Source of the DNA: Salminus brasiliensis
Taxonomy: Eukaryota > Chordata > Actinopteri > Characiformes > Bryconidae
Length of the DNA: 64,000 nt
Reading direction: 5' to 3'
NCBI RefSeq assembly: GCF_030463535.1
Contig: NC_132896.1
Location: 24,427,709 to 24,491,708, forward strand
The first letter of the stretch is position 1, and the number at the start of each line of letters is the position of its first letter. Of the stretch, positions 48,953 through 62,635 are shown in pieces. Below the pieces are notes generated by a model. It saw only the letters and a list, made by a program, of their open reading frames with translations, was not told the DNA's origin and made no database searches. The translations under genes and the position numbers were made by a program.

Positions 48953-50029
48953 TTTTAACGTTAAATTAAATCCAGCTCCACTCTTTTAGCATTAGCCATT
49001 CAAGCATCAACACAGCCTAGCCTACAAAGGTAGCACTAGCTAACTGCTGCTTCAACATATGCACTACATTCAGCTACTCCCCAAGCTAAAGTGTGCCAGT
49101 CTGTGAGGAGACCTCCCTCGACCCTTATTTCTCTGACACCGATTTTTTTTCGGCAAATTAAACCAAAACCAAAACAAACAAACAAAAAAAACCTAAAACG
49201 TTTTTCTAAAATTTCCTGCAAGCATTTTCTTTCTTCTCGTCCACATTTTAATGTAAAAAAAAAAAACAACAAAAAAAAAACTACACCACCACTGTATAAT
49301 TTATAAGTCTCTTTTTTCGCCTCCTAAGAGAAAGTAGTCAGTTCTGTTTCAGCCTGTATTCTGCTGAGGCCCAATCTGCCCAAATGGCCTCTCACAGAAT
49401 ATCTACTAGTGAACGAGAGCGAATGACGCCACCTACAGGCGGCTTCTCGCCTCCGAGTACAATAGAGGCTCCTTTTTTGTCGGGGCTGTGAATTTGGCAA
49501 AAAGGGAAAGACCGGCGAGAATGCACCGGGCAAGGAGGGCGCCATTTTGGACCTCGGCTGAATATAAGGCTCGACATAAACCTTTACGAAGACTCGCTAT
49601 CAAACGGCCATCAATAACGACCCGCTGTTTCTTAAAATATAGCTAGCTACCACAAATAAGAGTACGCATTAAGAGGGAAAGATAACGCAGAAAGCCCCAG
49701 GTTTAAAGGCTAAAACGATGCACTGGATAATTGTGTGACTTTCTTAACCCTTTAACTCTGCTCAGGCAACAAGCATTTGGCGGGTACGAGAAACACCGGC
49801 TTGGTTATTCTTCTTCATTCGCAGCTCCGAACGCTGAGCTCTGATTGGCCGAGCACACATCAATCACGTCTTAGCCGCACCCCTCCCCCTCATTCAGCCA
49901 CTAGCTCTAATGCTCCTGTGTGTTTACTACTGTATTTAGGATAAGGAGACGGTCACGTATATGCTGTGCGTCGTCAACTAAAACTCTCGCTTTTAGTAGT
50001 TTTTCAAAGACACCCTTCAGGAATCCAAC
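48626..50029. promoter_or_regulatory. Putative bidirectional promoter region of sh3bgr and hmgn1
   Basis: The start codons of the two divergent genes are 1.4 kb apart. CpG-rich sequence lies at both ends (48530-48800 and 49320-50050). On the hmgn1 side there is a YY1-like GCCATTTTGG at 49541-49550 and an inverted CCAAT box GATTGGCC at 49843-49850, with no clear TATA box. A long (GT)n lies between them. A shared promoter or two separate ones both fit; transcription starts cannot be placed from sequence. Confidence 0.6.
48909..48951. repeat. (GT)n microsatellite
   Basis: About 21 GT units between the sh3bgr and hmgn1 start codons. Confidence 0.95.
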
Positions 50030-52529
50030 ATGCCCAAAAGAAAGGTATGTAGCCCTCCGCGTGTGCAGATAGTTTTACTGTGAAATCAGAGAAGCAGTTA
50101 GCCATTGATAGCTCGCTGTTTATTGTAAAGCCATCTTCACAAGACCTGGCTTTTACGCGAATTCATTTTGTTAGCAAAATCTCGTGTTTCCCAGAAATAT
50201 TTGTTGTTAAACGTGCGATTTTATTGCGGTTTAAACGGCGTAGTTTTGCATTATGAGAGTGCACGGGTGCTCTTCCCCCTCCAAGCAGTCTTGCTCGGTG
50301 GAGTCTGAAATCCAGCTTGGTCTCCATGCTGGTGAACCTCAAGCAGCCATGCTTTGCAGATTCAACTAGTCACTGTGAAAATGACCAAGAACAAACGGCG
50401 TTTTTATCGTCTCAAGCGCACAAACGGACTCCAGAGGCACTCGAAAAATCGACTTACGAATCGTTTTTTCGACCATACTTATCATGGTGCACTCTTATCG
50501 CCGCAAAAAGACATATTTGTTATTTTTTCCCTTTGTTCGCGCTGCCAGATGGCTGCAGTTGCGCCCTGCTTGCAGCAGATGGCGTTGTGGTTGTTCAGGT
50601 CGGCCCCTCCCCCTCTCTCGCATCTCCCTCCCTGATTTTTTTTGAATTTCTGCAAAGGTTGGTTGACCAGATGGGGCTAACTAATAAGGGGTGTTAGAGA
50701 TGTCACACTCCCATTGTCCACTGAACCCAACTCTAATAAAATTATTGGACACAGTTTGTGATCACTGCTGGATTCAGACTTCTCTGATTAGTTTGTAAAG
50801 CTGCTGGTTGAAATGCTCTCTTTGGTGTGATTATAGGAGTAACAGTAAAGTTCCTGATACTCAATTTGTTTCACTTTGTGTCTTGTGATCACTCTCAACA
50901 GGGAGCTGAAGGTGACGCAAAGGAGGAGGTATTTATTCCTCTCAACTTTTTCTTATTTATTTTTGGTTAACTTTCATTTTTATTATTTTTTTTCTTCCCC
51001 AAGGCAAGTATTTGCTTTGCATTTTACAGGTATTTGTTGTAAGATATTCTTGTGTAATGTGTTGACGTATTCTCTCTCTTCAGCCTCAGAGGAGATCTGC
51101 ACGGTTATCTGCAGTAAGTAGCTAAATATATCTTTTGTATTCTATTATAATTTGTATTTGTCGTCCTACATATATTACAACATTAAGTTGCAGTTGTTAT
51201 AATTGCCCAATTTATGAACACCCTTATTATTTTCCCTTTTATTTCTGATTTGTCACTCATTTATTTACTTTTACAACAGATCACTTATAGTTGACTGTTT
51301 CTTTTACAGCGACCGGCTCCTCCCAAGCCTGAACCAAAACCAAAAAAGACAGCTAAGGTAAGTACAAAAGTACTAGTCATAAATCAGTGTTGCATCTGCA
51401 AGCACAGTAGTCAGTGACTGCATTGAATTCTCCAAGTTAAATCTGTAAAAACAAAATTACAAACAGTTGGTAGAGCATTATGGCAATAACCCTCTTTGAT
51501 AAAATTATTATTAATTTAATCAGGGACTGTTTATAATGCAGAATGCAATCCTTAATACCATCTAAACACTATGCATATTACTTAGGTTTTAAGCATAGGG
51601 CTTAACTGTTATGTACTAATGAGAGTAGGGAGCTATAGTGTGGTAACGCAAGTATGCCCTCAGGGTTTAAGAGGTTACATTATAAAAGGGTGCTTAAGAT
51701 ATAATCTTCCTTCCTAACTATAGATTATTGCTATGGGGAAAAAATACGGATTGAAATATTAATTAATAATTATTACAGGTTATTAAGATATGTAGTCAAA
51801 CTGCACTGCTGATATCTCTCTGCCTGAATAGTGAAAAATGTAGTACAAATGTTCTCTGTTTATGTCCCTGACAGAAAGACAAAGCCGTCAAAGACAAGAA
51901 AGAGGACAAAAAGAGCAAGGCAAAGGCCAAGGAGTCCACAGAGCCAGAGGCCAATGAGGAGAACCACTCAGAAAATGGAGAATCCAAAACCAATGCGGTA
52001 AAGTTGCACACTCATACACACCTTTGGGGTGTAGGGGACCTTCATTAATTGGGATTAGGAATCTCTGAGAAACATGCTTGTATTGTGTAGAGAAGTAAAT
52101 GCAGTTAAAAGAACAGGTTTGCTTCCTGAAGTAAATGAGACGTAGTATTATATGTTCAGGCCTGTAGCTCATTTAAGTATAATTGCCTAATGTCTCTTTG
52201 CCTGCAAGGTGGTATTGAACAGCTAACATGGGACAGCGGAATTGGTGTTCCTCCAGTCATAAGAAGAAATGAGAACTTTTCAGTACATAGACATCTTCCA
52301 AGTGTTATAACATGTTGATGTGTATTTAGCATACATAAGTTCAGCTGTAAGTTTTTTGCTGTTTGTTTTGGACTACTTGCTACTTTGTTACAGTTGTACA
52401 ATAACTTCATTATATATTTTTGCAGACTCTGTAAACTAATGCTTGCATATGTGCAAACTCATTAAATTTTCCTTTTATCAGGTTGAGGAGACTCCTGAAG
52501 AAACCAAGGAGGAAGCAAAATCTGAGTAG
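50030..52529 (+). CDS. hmgn1: HMGN-family nucleosome-binding protein, HMGN1-type
   Basis: Six coding exons join in phase 0: 50030-50044, 50902-50928, 51084-51113, 51310-51357, 51875-51997 and 52482-52529 (TAG). They give 96 residues with the classic HMGN exon layout. MPKRK opens the protein, followed by GAEGDAKEE. The nucleosome-binding domain RRSARLSARPAPPKPEPKPK spans 17-36; its RRSARLSA core contacts the nucleosome acidic patch. A Lys-rich region follows, then an acidic tail ending EETPEETKEEAKSE. The family loosens chromatin by competing with linker histone H1 in the nucleus. The short spacer before the domain and the EAKSE end (EAKSD in mammals) point to HMGN1, although PAPPKPEPKPKK is HMGN2/3-like. 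Arg25 replaces the usual Lys after RRSARLSA. Retained introns argue against a processed copy. Assignment to HMGN is certain; the paralogue is probable. Confidence 0.88.
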
Positions 52530-53360
52530 CACCACTGCCTCCCATTGGCCCTCTCTTCCTTTCCACTTTTCCCCCTGCCCCACTTTTTTCTCTTTTTCCC
52601 TCCCAAAACGCTCCCGGTCTCATGTTATTGCCCCTCTCTTCCAGGCGTATTGTTAACAGAGGAATATTTTTATCAATGATTTTATAAGTATCGATACAGA
52701 TTTTTAGCACAAACTTAAAGCTAAACGCGGAGCACCTTGCAGATTTGCAGTGGTCATATCAAGTGTCTGCGAGATGAACACACTAAAAAAAAAAACAACT
52801 TTTTTTAAATTGCATTTCATGAGTGTCGATAGGTTGTCTGGTAGTAAGAGCAAACCTGCTTCTACAGTTTGAGTGTTGTCCTGTTTTCCACCCACCCTAC
52901 CCTCCTTCTATCTGAACTATATTACCATTTAATGAGTGGATTTTTTTTCTCTTTTTTTACCTTACATATGTGCAGTGAGTCTCCTTCCTTTTGTTTCTTG
53001 TACTAGATTTTTTTTTTCTCATTTCAGTGTATTGTTCATAAGACAGAGGAATACAGAGGAAAAAAAAACAAAAAAACATCAGAAAACATTCCGGGGCAGA
53101 GTTACATGGGCTGATCTTTATTTCAACCTACCCTGCAGTTAAAAAGAAAAGGAAAAAAAAGAACAAAAACAGGAAAAAAGAATATTTTGTTTAAATTAAA
53201 TGAGAGCAGCTCATCCAAGGCTATGCTGTTATACAAGATTTTCTAAATGATGACATTTTTTAGGATGAAATTCTAACCTTTATTGAAGTGTGCAGGTGTC
53301 CATGTACCCTATCTAATGTTCTGGATGTCTCTTAATAAAGAAAAAGTGTAGAATTTTCCT
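52530..53360 (+). promoter_or_regulatory. hmgn1 3'UTR with polyadenylation signal
   Basis: AATAAA at 53334-53339 is followed within about 40 nt by TTTGCTTTGTGGTGCTGTTT, a U/GU-rich downstream element. This gives a 3'UTR of about 820 nt. The UTR is rich in U tracts. Confidence 0.75.
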
Positions 53361-56300
53361 CATCTTTGCTTTGTGGTGCTGTTTTTGTTTATTTTTTTTA
53401 TTTTTTCCTTTTTATTTATTCGTATATATAGAGTGTTGGGCACAAGTTTTAGTCACACAAGCACATTGTTAATACCATTTATCTCTGTAAAATGAGTGTT
53501 TTTGCTTTTAAAGACACTATGCCATATCATAACTAAAGTAACATCAGTGGGGTTAAAAGTAACGAGTTTCTCATTTTGAAGAAAGTAGTTGGGTTCTTGT
53601 GAGCTAGTTGGACAAACAATACTAGGTTTAAGATTTCTCCTGGATGTTCCTAGTAACTTTGTGAATGTTTAATTCCATCACCAGCTCTCCTGATTTAACA
53701 TCGTTAAACACTGATTTCACTAAAGCAGGTCTTGGAGGATAACTATAAATAATAATACTCCCAAATGAGAGCTTTGCAAATGTTTTAAGGAACTCACTTT
53801 TCTAATGTTATTTTGTTATTGGTCTTCAAATTGGCAATTAAAAAAAACACCTAATGTGGTACACAAAGCAACGTTGTGATTGAATGGTTTGAAGACTGAG
53901 GAAGTTATTGAACTGTTGTGGAGAAGAAAACTATTTCTTTTTCACTTTATGTATATTTATTTGTGTATGTGTATTTAAAGTTACATGTTACTTATTTAAT
54001 GTTATTTAAATAGCATCTAAGTTTTCATTTAAGAATGTAAATGTGCCAGTTAAAGAGCAAATAATGTTAGTATTGCAAATGTGATCCATAGAAGGTACCT
54101 GTGCTAGTGTGTTCAGGGTTAACTGAACATATGGAGCAAACTAGCACATTAAAAAAAAGAACTGGCATTGGCAAATTTGGTTGTAAAGAGAACCGCCCAT
54201 AAAAATATCTAGGTATTGGATTATAATTAAATGCAGGGTTTCCTCCTGGAGAGATTTGGAATTGGTTAAGCAAACCACTGGGACATGTCCAGTAAAGTGA
54301 CCAGTTTTCAGATGAGAGATTTGTTGGTGCATGTTAAAACTGCAGTTTCACTGCTTTCATCTGAACTGAAATTAGACAGTCTAGTGCTTGAAAACTTCAT
54401 TTGAAGTTGATTGTATACTTTGTATAAGTCTTCACATTTTGATTAACATTGTAAGTACTTGTGTTAACTAATAGTTTTGGATGATTATTAGTGAAGGTAA
54501 TGCTTTAAAATGGTGTTAATGGGTGCTGGCCTTTTCTGCCAATCTGAGACAAGCTGCGCTGCTTTTGAAAAGAAAAGCTGATTCCAGTATGAAAGAGGTT
54601 TTGCTGGCAAAAATGTTATCAGGTATTAACCAAAAGGTTGAAAACAGCCAGGATATATGCACCTTTCTGACAAACAATTTCCTGGGTATGGCCATGTCTC
54701 AGTCCATTGTCTGAGAATAATGTGCTCTTTGATAGGGCTGTTCTGCTCCTGATATCGGTCAGCCTGAGCCTGCCTGCCTGTCACTGGGCAGTGCAAAAGC
54801 ATGACATTATGTGCGTAAATGCATGACCTCATCCCTGCTCTGACTTGCCTCCTTATAACCAGCAAAAAACAAAAACCTAAAACAGACAGCTACACTGGAA
54901 AGAAAACGTCAGGCTACTGATTTCTGCTCTGTTGTGATTCAGTCTGTTGGGTTGCTCTGGGCCCAATTGCTTAATTCATTTGCCGTTGGTTGCCACGCAA
55001 TTGATAGTTTAGAGTTAGAGGAATTCATATTGTAAAGAGTAAAGTGCATTTGGAAACAAAATTGGCTGGATTGTGAGTGGATAATCAGTTGATAAATAGT
55101 CAATGACCTTGTGTCAACTGAATGTGGTGCAATTATCAGACCTGAAATTATGCTGTCTGCCCACTCAACAGAAGTCTATAAACCTCAGTGTCTCAGTCTC
55201 ATAAGTGTGTTCTCACACAGAATAGCTTTTCAACACAAATCTAAGTAGATTGAGTACTTCTGTAGGTCTCCTAATGGACGTTTCAACAGATATAAAAGCA
55301 GGTACTGCAGCTGTGTTGAAAACCTTGATTCTGATACTGAAGAGTGTGTTTTAGGTACACACAGGATCGAGGAGCAGTGGCCAAGAGGCTGCTCCAAACT
55401 CTACTGCTCTAACCTACAGGCAGAGGGAGCCTCATGATAAAGATTCCTGGCACCTTTCTTGAAAAAATACTTTCAGCATGGCAGGTGATATGGTAACACA
55501 AAGAAACCGGCTTAAACTGGAGATGGATGGCCTGTCCAAGTCCACACATGTTCACTTTAGCCAATTATGTATTTATGAATATATCCAAACTGCAAGAGTG
55601 CTGGTTAATACTACGAGTGTGTGCAGACTTCAGAAACTGTATGCTAGTGTGTTACCAGTATGTTGAACTGTGATATATACTTAGTCCAGTTAATATCGCT
55701 TCAAGGGGGGAGTCAATGATATCCAATGAGTCGATGAGATGTTCAGTGTGGTTGGTCGGTCTTGTGCACCGATCAAAAACGATCCAGTATATTTTGCTCA
55801 CAGATAAAAAAAATGTTTTAGCACTAGGTCTTCCTCAGAATACTAATAGGACAACAACCAAAAATACTATATTGACCAATAGGGGGTATACCACCCCGTT
55901 ATCAACGTCATTACAAAGTCTATCCTACAGGTCTATCCTACAAAATAGGATGCTTTATGCTTTATGTAAAATGGGCATTTACTGGGGCTAAACCAGAAAC
56001 TTGGTCACCAAAAGTTTTAGCTAACTTTGCAAACATAAACAGTAAAAATCCTACGTAAATAATTACATCAGATAATTTAATACGGTCAAGTGCACAGTGC
56101 TACACACCCACTGATAGCTAGAACTGCCAACAGTGTAGAACTGCCATGGTTGACTGTAGTAAAGGAAGCTTAGCTAACTTAGCAAGTAGCTGTGTAATGT
56201 AGATCCCATCAAGTAACACAAAAAAGTTAAAAGTAAACCTAAATATATCATGTATACCAATATACCATACCATTATAAACCACTGTACAATACCACAAAC

Positions 56301-56778
56301 AGATTAGTATTGTAGTACTGCAGTAGTGATTTTATGTAGCTAGCTGACTAACATATGTGTTCAGCTCAGCTTAGCTAAGAAGCTGACGTAGTAATTAGCA
56401 TGCTAGCACTGGCTAACTTGGTTCCCACAAATATAAAAAACACAAACATGACTATAATTATTCCAGAGAATAACATTCCTACTAAGTACAGTGTGGCACA
56501 TTGAGTTTTCCTTGTTCCACAGGATTTCTGCTAAAAAATCTGATGGCAATGCCTGCAGCAATTGTGTGAAGGATATTTCTGCAGGAATATAATCCTACAG
56601 GATTTTCAGTAATAATTTTGTGTATTAAAACTAATTAATACTATTTAATACTAATTCATATAAGGTGTATATTTACTGCTATGTTTAGGGCAGAGGATGA
56701 TTTGTGTGACAGCTCAGCTGAGAAGGTGGCTGAGCATGGTGGCTAGCTTGCCTACAATGTATTACAATGCCTACAATG
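53361..56778. other. Intergenic downstream of hmgn1, nothing recognised
   Basis: AT-rich sequence with no supported gene, RNA gene or transposon. The short open frames encode low-complexity or unplaceable peptides. Confidence 0.5.
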
Positions 56779-57641
56779 TCTCCTTTTAGGTCCAAAAGAC
56801 ACTAGAAATCATCAGACTTAATGATAGACTTGGCTGATGCTTTCATTAATCCTGGTCTAGCAGCTAAGAATCTTGCCGTCATATTCTATTTTATAATATT
56901 AGTAGGACAGCCTTTATGCAGCTTAGGAACATTGCAACTAAGAATTCTTTATCTCCACAGGTTTCAGAAAAGCTTGTACACGCTTTTATTATCTCAAGAC
57001 TAGATTACTAAAGGAACCTCAATAAACTTCAACTAGTTCAAAATGCTGCAGCCAGGGTTCTTAATGTTTCCCCTTAGATAAAGGTTGTAGGTCCAGGGTT
57101 TCACAGACACAGGGAATTATAGTATACTTATAGTATGCTGGAGCTGTCATCTTGCTGCTTGCACACAATCACTCAGGTTTGTGTATAGTGGAGTAGATGG
57201 ACACTAGCGTTTCAGGGTGCTCCTGTGTCTGTGTTACCTTCTGGCTCTCTCCTTTTACTTAGGATGTTATAATCAGACCTGCCAGAGTCGTCAGACACAC
57301 TCTGATACTGCTCAGCATTCTCTGCTCTCTGTAAATCCATTCAGAACTAACTCTGTCTCTTTACCTTCTCCAAGAAAATGGTCACCCAGCCTGTCCTACT
57401 GGAAAACTGCCCACTGGGTTCCCCTCTACCTACGTCAGACCAGCAGCCACCTACCAGTCCCTCCAGCTCTGAGGGAATTTTTCCTTGCAACTGTCACCGT
57501 TGGCTGGCTCACTGGGAGTCTTAGATTTTTCATGTCTTTTTATGTTATTTCTTTTTCTTTTTTTCTTTTACAAATTACTGATCATGTAAAGCTGCTTATG
57601 ACAACAAAGTAAAAGCGCTATACAAATCAATTTGACTTGAC
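56779..57641 (+). mobile_element. 3' end of an L2-like non-LTR retrotransposon, degenerate
   Basis: Reverse-transcriptase remnants read AKNLAVIF, then SEKLVHAFIISRLDY, then LQLVQNAAARVL with intervening frameshifts and stops. This is the order of fish L2/CR1-type LINE proteins. The 3' end has GTAAAGCTGCTTATGACAAC followed by AAAGCGCTATACAAATCAAT and TTGACTTGAC, the typical tail of such elements. It is strongly 5'-truncated, as is usual for LINEs. Confidence 0.85.
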
Positions 57642-60200
57642 TATTATCACCTTTCTGTGATGTAACAGTTTATTTTTCATTGACTGATTGTTTATGCTGT
57701 TGCTCTCTTTTATTTGTTTATTTAGAGCCAGTGGAGAAGGGGCAGTTTGGGCTAGACACTGCTTATATTAGAACTTGATGCCTCTGCAGACAGTCTGTGT
57801 GTGGAATGCTTCAGTATGGCTTATGTGTTTGTCCTTTTACTGCTGCAGGCAGCCTGTTTTCTATTGAGTGGAATTTCCATAGGCTCCTGGCTGTTTCTGA
57901 ATTGTAAGATTACTTATCAAATCACAATGAGGAAATATTTTTCATATCTTTACCACAATACTAGCAGAATCATCATTTTAAAAATCATTTAATATCAATT
58001 AATCAATTAATTTGGACTTGAAAACTAAATAATTCCAAGGCTGATTAACCTAAGGGTTACCTCTACTACTAAATTGCCTAAATTGAGGTAGTGGGCCACA
58101 GGCAGTGTAAAGTCAAGAAGGCCAGATGATTTTATGATAATATATATAAATCAACAAAACATAATTTGACTTTAGTTTTTTGTTTTGATTGTGTGTGTGT
58201 GTGTGTCTTTAATGATCAGATATTGGCATCTTCATATCTAGATATCAGCACTGACTGATTTGTCTGGCAGTATCTTAGATCAAGGGTATTTTTATTTATA
58301 GCATATTCACACTAGGCTTTTATTGCTTTTTGCATACACATTAATTAATTAATTCAAGAGTACATTGAATTTAGTTGAATCCTAACCTTCATCTTCATGC
58401 ATAACTACCTACATTAGTTAAAGGTGAGTAATTTAAGCTTAGGGTTGCTAATATATGAAATTCATGTTTTCGTGCTAAATGACCACTTATTTTCTGATTA
58501 AGTAAATACCTTAATTACTGTCAGTTAATGTCACCCTAATACAAATGTTCTCAGTTTTGGGTACAGGATCTACACCCTTGTTATAGGTTCACTGAATACA
58601 GGTTTATTATGGGTAATTGTTGGTTTGTGTGGAGCAATTGTAGGTGCCACCTGAACATATAGTAACATATACACAACAGTACAACACTCATAATTTATGT
58701 TATTTATGCATTCTCGAGGGACAAGTGTTGATTATAGTACAAAGTGGGTTCAGACTGACCAAAAGCATGGAAATCACTTTGAATAGATCTTGGAAAAGAA
58801 ACTTCTTTGCTGTATGTTTGAGATAGTCCTGTAGGCTGCAGTTGGCAAACATAAAGCACTGCAGTTTTTCTGGTGAAACTGTTGTGTGGATTTGTCAGAC
58901 TTTGTTCATAGTTAGCTAGCACTAGCTGAAAGTCACTGATATCACTAGCCAGTCACTGTTAATTGGGCTAAACAGCATTGCTGTGGCAGCCGGTGTAAAG
59001 TCAATGCAAAGTATGACATTTAAGTTTTATAATAATAATATATAACCTATTATAATCAAACCTATATATGTGTAAATTCAACAGATGCCATAGTTTACAA
59101 GTTGGTTTCATAGTTGGTTGTGGTGTGGTAGAGCCATGCTGTTTGGCACACTGCTGACCTAATGAGGCAGCTTAGTAAACTGATGTTGTGGAGATTTAAT
59201 CTGCTAACCGTTTAAACTACCACTATGAAATGAAAGCAAATGAAAAGAGTTCTGCAACTAGAATCTAAAGTAGTGAACATAGTAAATATTATTATATATG
59301 CACATATTAAACCTTCTCTGCAGTATGGTACTGTGGTACTGTGATTACTCCCTTTTTAAAGGCAGAAAACAATTACAGCTAGAGTAGATGCTTTATTTAA
59401 GAAACATTTCTGTTACATTTCATAAAATACTCTTCATATCCTAAAAGCGATCAATAAATCAAATGGAAATAAAAAGGACAACAAAAAGGAAACAAAAACG
59501 TTATCTATGGAGGCCACACAGGAGGCCTGTCTAATCAATCATTAGTTAGCGAGCTAAGGTCACAAGCTTGCACTGCTCATAAAAAAAAAAGACAGAAGTA
59601 GAAAAGTCTTAGAGCATAAGAGTTTGGATAAATAAAGAGTCAAACCAAAGTGAACACTGGCGTGGCTTTTCAATGGAGGTGAAACCTGAGGGAGTTGAAA
59701 GGCCTGGAAAGTGACACCAAGGTTGTAATTTTTGTTGGACAGGTCATTATCCAATTTGCTGTGTTTATGGACGAATTTCATATTTTACTAAAATGATCTA
59801 GTCAAAATATCTAGCTATGTATGTAACAGCATTATGTATTATTCCAAAACTAATCTCAGCTAAGCTATAGGCGAAAGCTATCTAGCTTCTGAGCAAGCGT
59901 CGTTCAAGGGTATTAATCTTATGCTAGTGAGGTAATGTAGTTTTTTAAGTTGTAGTTATGAGAAAGATTTAACTTCAACACTTTCGAAGTGTGGACGTAG
60001 GAGCCCACAAGCCCCCGCTGCATTTAGCATCTCTTCAACACTTTCTGACTAGACTAGCCAGTTTACAATAAATTGCAGGGCACTATTAAGAGCTTGCATG
60101 GCAAACAGAGAGAGAAGATAACACCAGAGTGTTGTCATTTTAAAACTAGAGCTGGTCTAACCAACCAATCCAGAGTAACCATGTGCTAAAATCCCCCGAC
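57642..60200. other. Intergenic, nothing recognised
   Basis: AT-rich with a short (GT)n at 58190-58208. No gene or repeat family was recognised. Confidence 0.5.
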
Positions 60201-60219
60201 AGACCCCTTCCCCCTGGGG

Positions 60220-60690
60220 AATGCTGCAAACCTGGTGTCCATTTAAGGTGGGGGATGAGCAACCTCCCAGGGTAAAGCAGAAAAGCAGTGCAAAGATTTA
60301 TAGATTTGTCTACATTAAAAGTGGTACTGAAAGTACTGATATTATTAAATTACTAAATTATTTAAATAAAATCTTGGACTTAAGTTTAACCATGAATCAT
60401 GCAGCAAAACAGTGACCCTAAGCACACAATAAAAAGTCTACAAAGAAATGGTTGAACCATTTTGGAATGTCCAAATCAAAGTCGAGACCTTAATTCAGGA
60501 GAAATGTCGCAGAAGGACCTAAAATATAATAATTTTTAAAAAATAATTTAAATAAATATAAAATAATATATAAATATATAAATAATTTTTACAAATGATA
60601 AATGATAAAAATGCTAAAACCTGTAATTTTTTTCTACAGACAATTGTAAAGGGTCCACACACTTTCTAAAGTCACTGTGGTTCAGTTAGA
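60220..60690 (+). mobile_element. Decayed Tc1-like transposase fragment
   Basis: CAGTGACCCTAAGCACACAA, TACAAAGAAATGGTTG, TTTTGGAATGTCCAAATC and AGACCTTAATTCAGGAG follow the catalytic-D to catalytic-E segment of a Tc1 transposase, with many changes. Confidence 0.72.
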
Positions 60691-60710
60691 CACATCTATA
60701 ACTACTTATA

Positions 60711-61140
60711 GTCATGGACAGAAATACTGGCATCCATACAGAAATTTCAGAAAATACGCCCCTTCTCCCAGACATTTGTTGCATTTATAAATGCTTTGAT
60801 AGTTACATGTTTATATCTCTAATTAAAAATAGTAATAGCAAGTAACAGTTCCTGTCTATGTTTATTCCAGTAGAGAAGTGCAAGAAACTCATTCATAGTT
60901 ACAGGAAGTGACTGATTCCAGCTATTATTTTCCTATGGGTGTGCTACCCAAGCAACAGGGTGCCAATAATTTTGACCAGTCCATTTCTGCAATTAGTGTA
61001 ATGAGAATGCTTTTTTGTATTTTTCCAAAGCAAACAGAATAAAAATAAGGGTGAATACCAAAGCATTTGCAATTGTTACAATGTTCTGGGAGAAGTGGTG
61101 CATTTTCTGAAAGCCAATATTGCCTACATAGACAGGTTCT
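60711..61140. mobile_element. Probable DNA-transposon-derived repeat
   Basis: TCATGGACAGAAATACTGGC at the left and GGTGCCAATAATTTTGACCA within it resemble the terminal sequences of a common fish Tc1-type element (GTCATGGCCAAAAGTATTGGC form). Boundaries and family are uncertain. Confidence 0.5.
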
Positions 61141-62600
61141 AGTCCAATGCCCTTGAGGTGTTTAAGTGGAAGCAAAACCAGAGGACATGGGTCATGCATC
61201 CAAAGGCTCCCATCTCAAAAAACAGCACAAAAAAAATTAAGCAACTGGGGCATGAGCGAAATGACCCACTTAGACCTCATTCACTGGATTCACATACACA
61301 GTCAGACAGTCACAGCTGCGTCAACTTCAAATACAGTGGAGGAAATATGCACAGTGAAGCGCTCAGGATAAAAGATGACATATCGTATTCTATATAGTCC
61401 ATAGCTTTGACAGCTGCTCTTTCTATAAGTTCTGTTTTGCTGTTATATTGTCTAGTTATTATATGCATAACCTTTCTACTATATGCTGCTTTAATAATGC
61501 TTATTAATCGTAATCTTTATTTTAATGTGTTCTGTTGTATGTCTGGTAAATCTGTGGATTTGTGGGAACATGCTTGCATGTTTAGGGGGTAGGAGAGGAA
61601 GAGGCAAAATATGATATTATTGTTATTATTTGATATTGGTTAATTTTATTTCAACAAATTCCTGAAAATGCACATCTGGCAGTATTGACCATCTTCATTA
61701 ATGCTGCTGTGCTTGACAAGCATGGAGTTTAATCTCTATAGTGGCTTTCAGTGGTTACAGTCTCTACAGTACTATTAACACTTCAACATTTCAGACATAA
61801 AAGAGCACACACAGAAACCTCAGTCCTCCTGCCATGTGATGCATGAAGGTCCCAACCCTTGTTACCAACCTTACCATATTTCTGCAACCTAAGCTGTTAA
61901 TAATAATGTAAGAGCAGTTTTCTCTGCCAGTCTAAATTAGTAGGCACATGGAGTGAAACAGTCTGTATCAACTATAGGTCACACAGACTGAGGTCAGGTC
62001 CTGAATGTTCAAAACATGGCATTTTGCAGTGTGTATTGTTTGTAGTATGCAAAATAACAGCATTATGCTTCAGTACTGACAAAGGACAGGCCACTTCCTT
62101 CGATACAATCTCTGACTCACTGTGTGGTGAAATGCTAACTGCAACTATGCCTTTTGAATACAGACACATGCCAACCATATATAGTACATATATATGGTTG
62201 GCATATTAAATATACTAGATGGAACTAGATGGCATATTAAAATACTAGATGCTATTGTGAGAAGTAGCAAGCATAATGTTGCCACATTTCAAAGCAGCTC
62301 CTAGTGTTGGTGTGGGAGGGAAAGACTTAAGAGAGAGGGAGAGGTTTAACATTTTGCACAGCCACAGGGGCTCAGTGTGAACCTTTTGAATCATAATGTT
62401 CTAAAATAATAAGAAAAAGAGGTGAAAAGAGAGTCAGCCATGCTTCAATAGCATTTTAACAGTGATAACCAGCTGTATGTGCACCCCTGGCCAAATTGCA
62501 TATTATTGTAGTGAAAAGAACTAAACAACTAAACTTCTCAAATTATTGGAATATATAATTTAGAGTTTCAGTAACTTACTACTAACAGAATAAATACTGT
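61141..62600. other. Intergenic, nothing recognised except a palindrome
   Basis: No gene or transposon was recognised apart from the hairpin at 62168-62205. Confidence 0.5.
62168..62205. repeat. Long near-perfect palindrome followed by a tandem duplication
   Basis: ATGCCAACCATATATA is followed, after a very short loop, by its complement ending TATATGGTTGGCAT. Directly after it, GGCATATTAAATATACTAGA is repeated with small changes (about 62200-62252). Confidence 0.85.
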
Positions 62601-62635
62601 GTATCTTCCAGTCTAGTCCTCAGCACATGCAACCA

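Noticed and set aside
50317-50697. 126-codon open frame in hmgn1 intron 1
   Set aside because: It lies in the CpG-rich first intron, the sequence is not protein-like, and an overlapping frame is also open.
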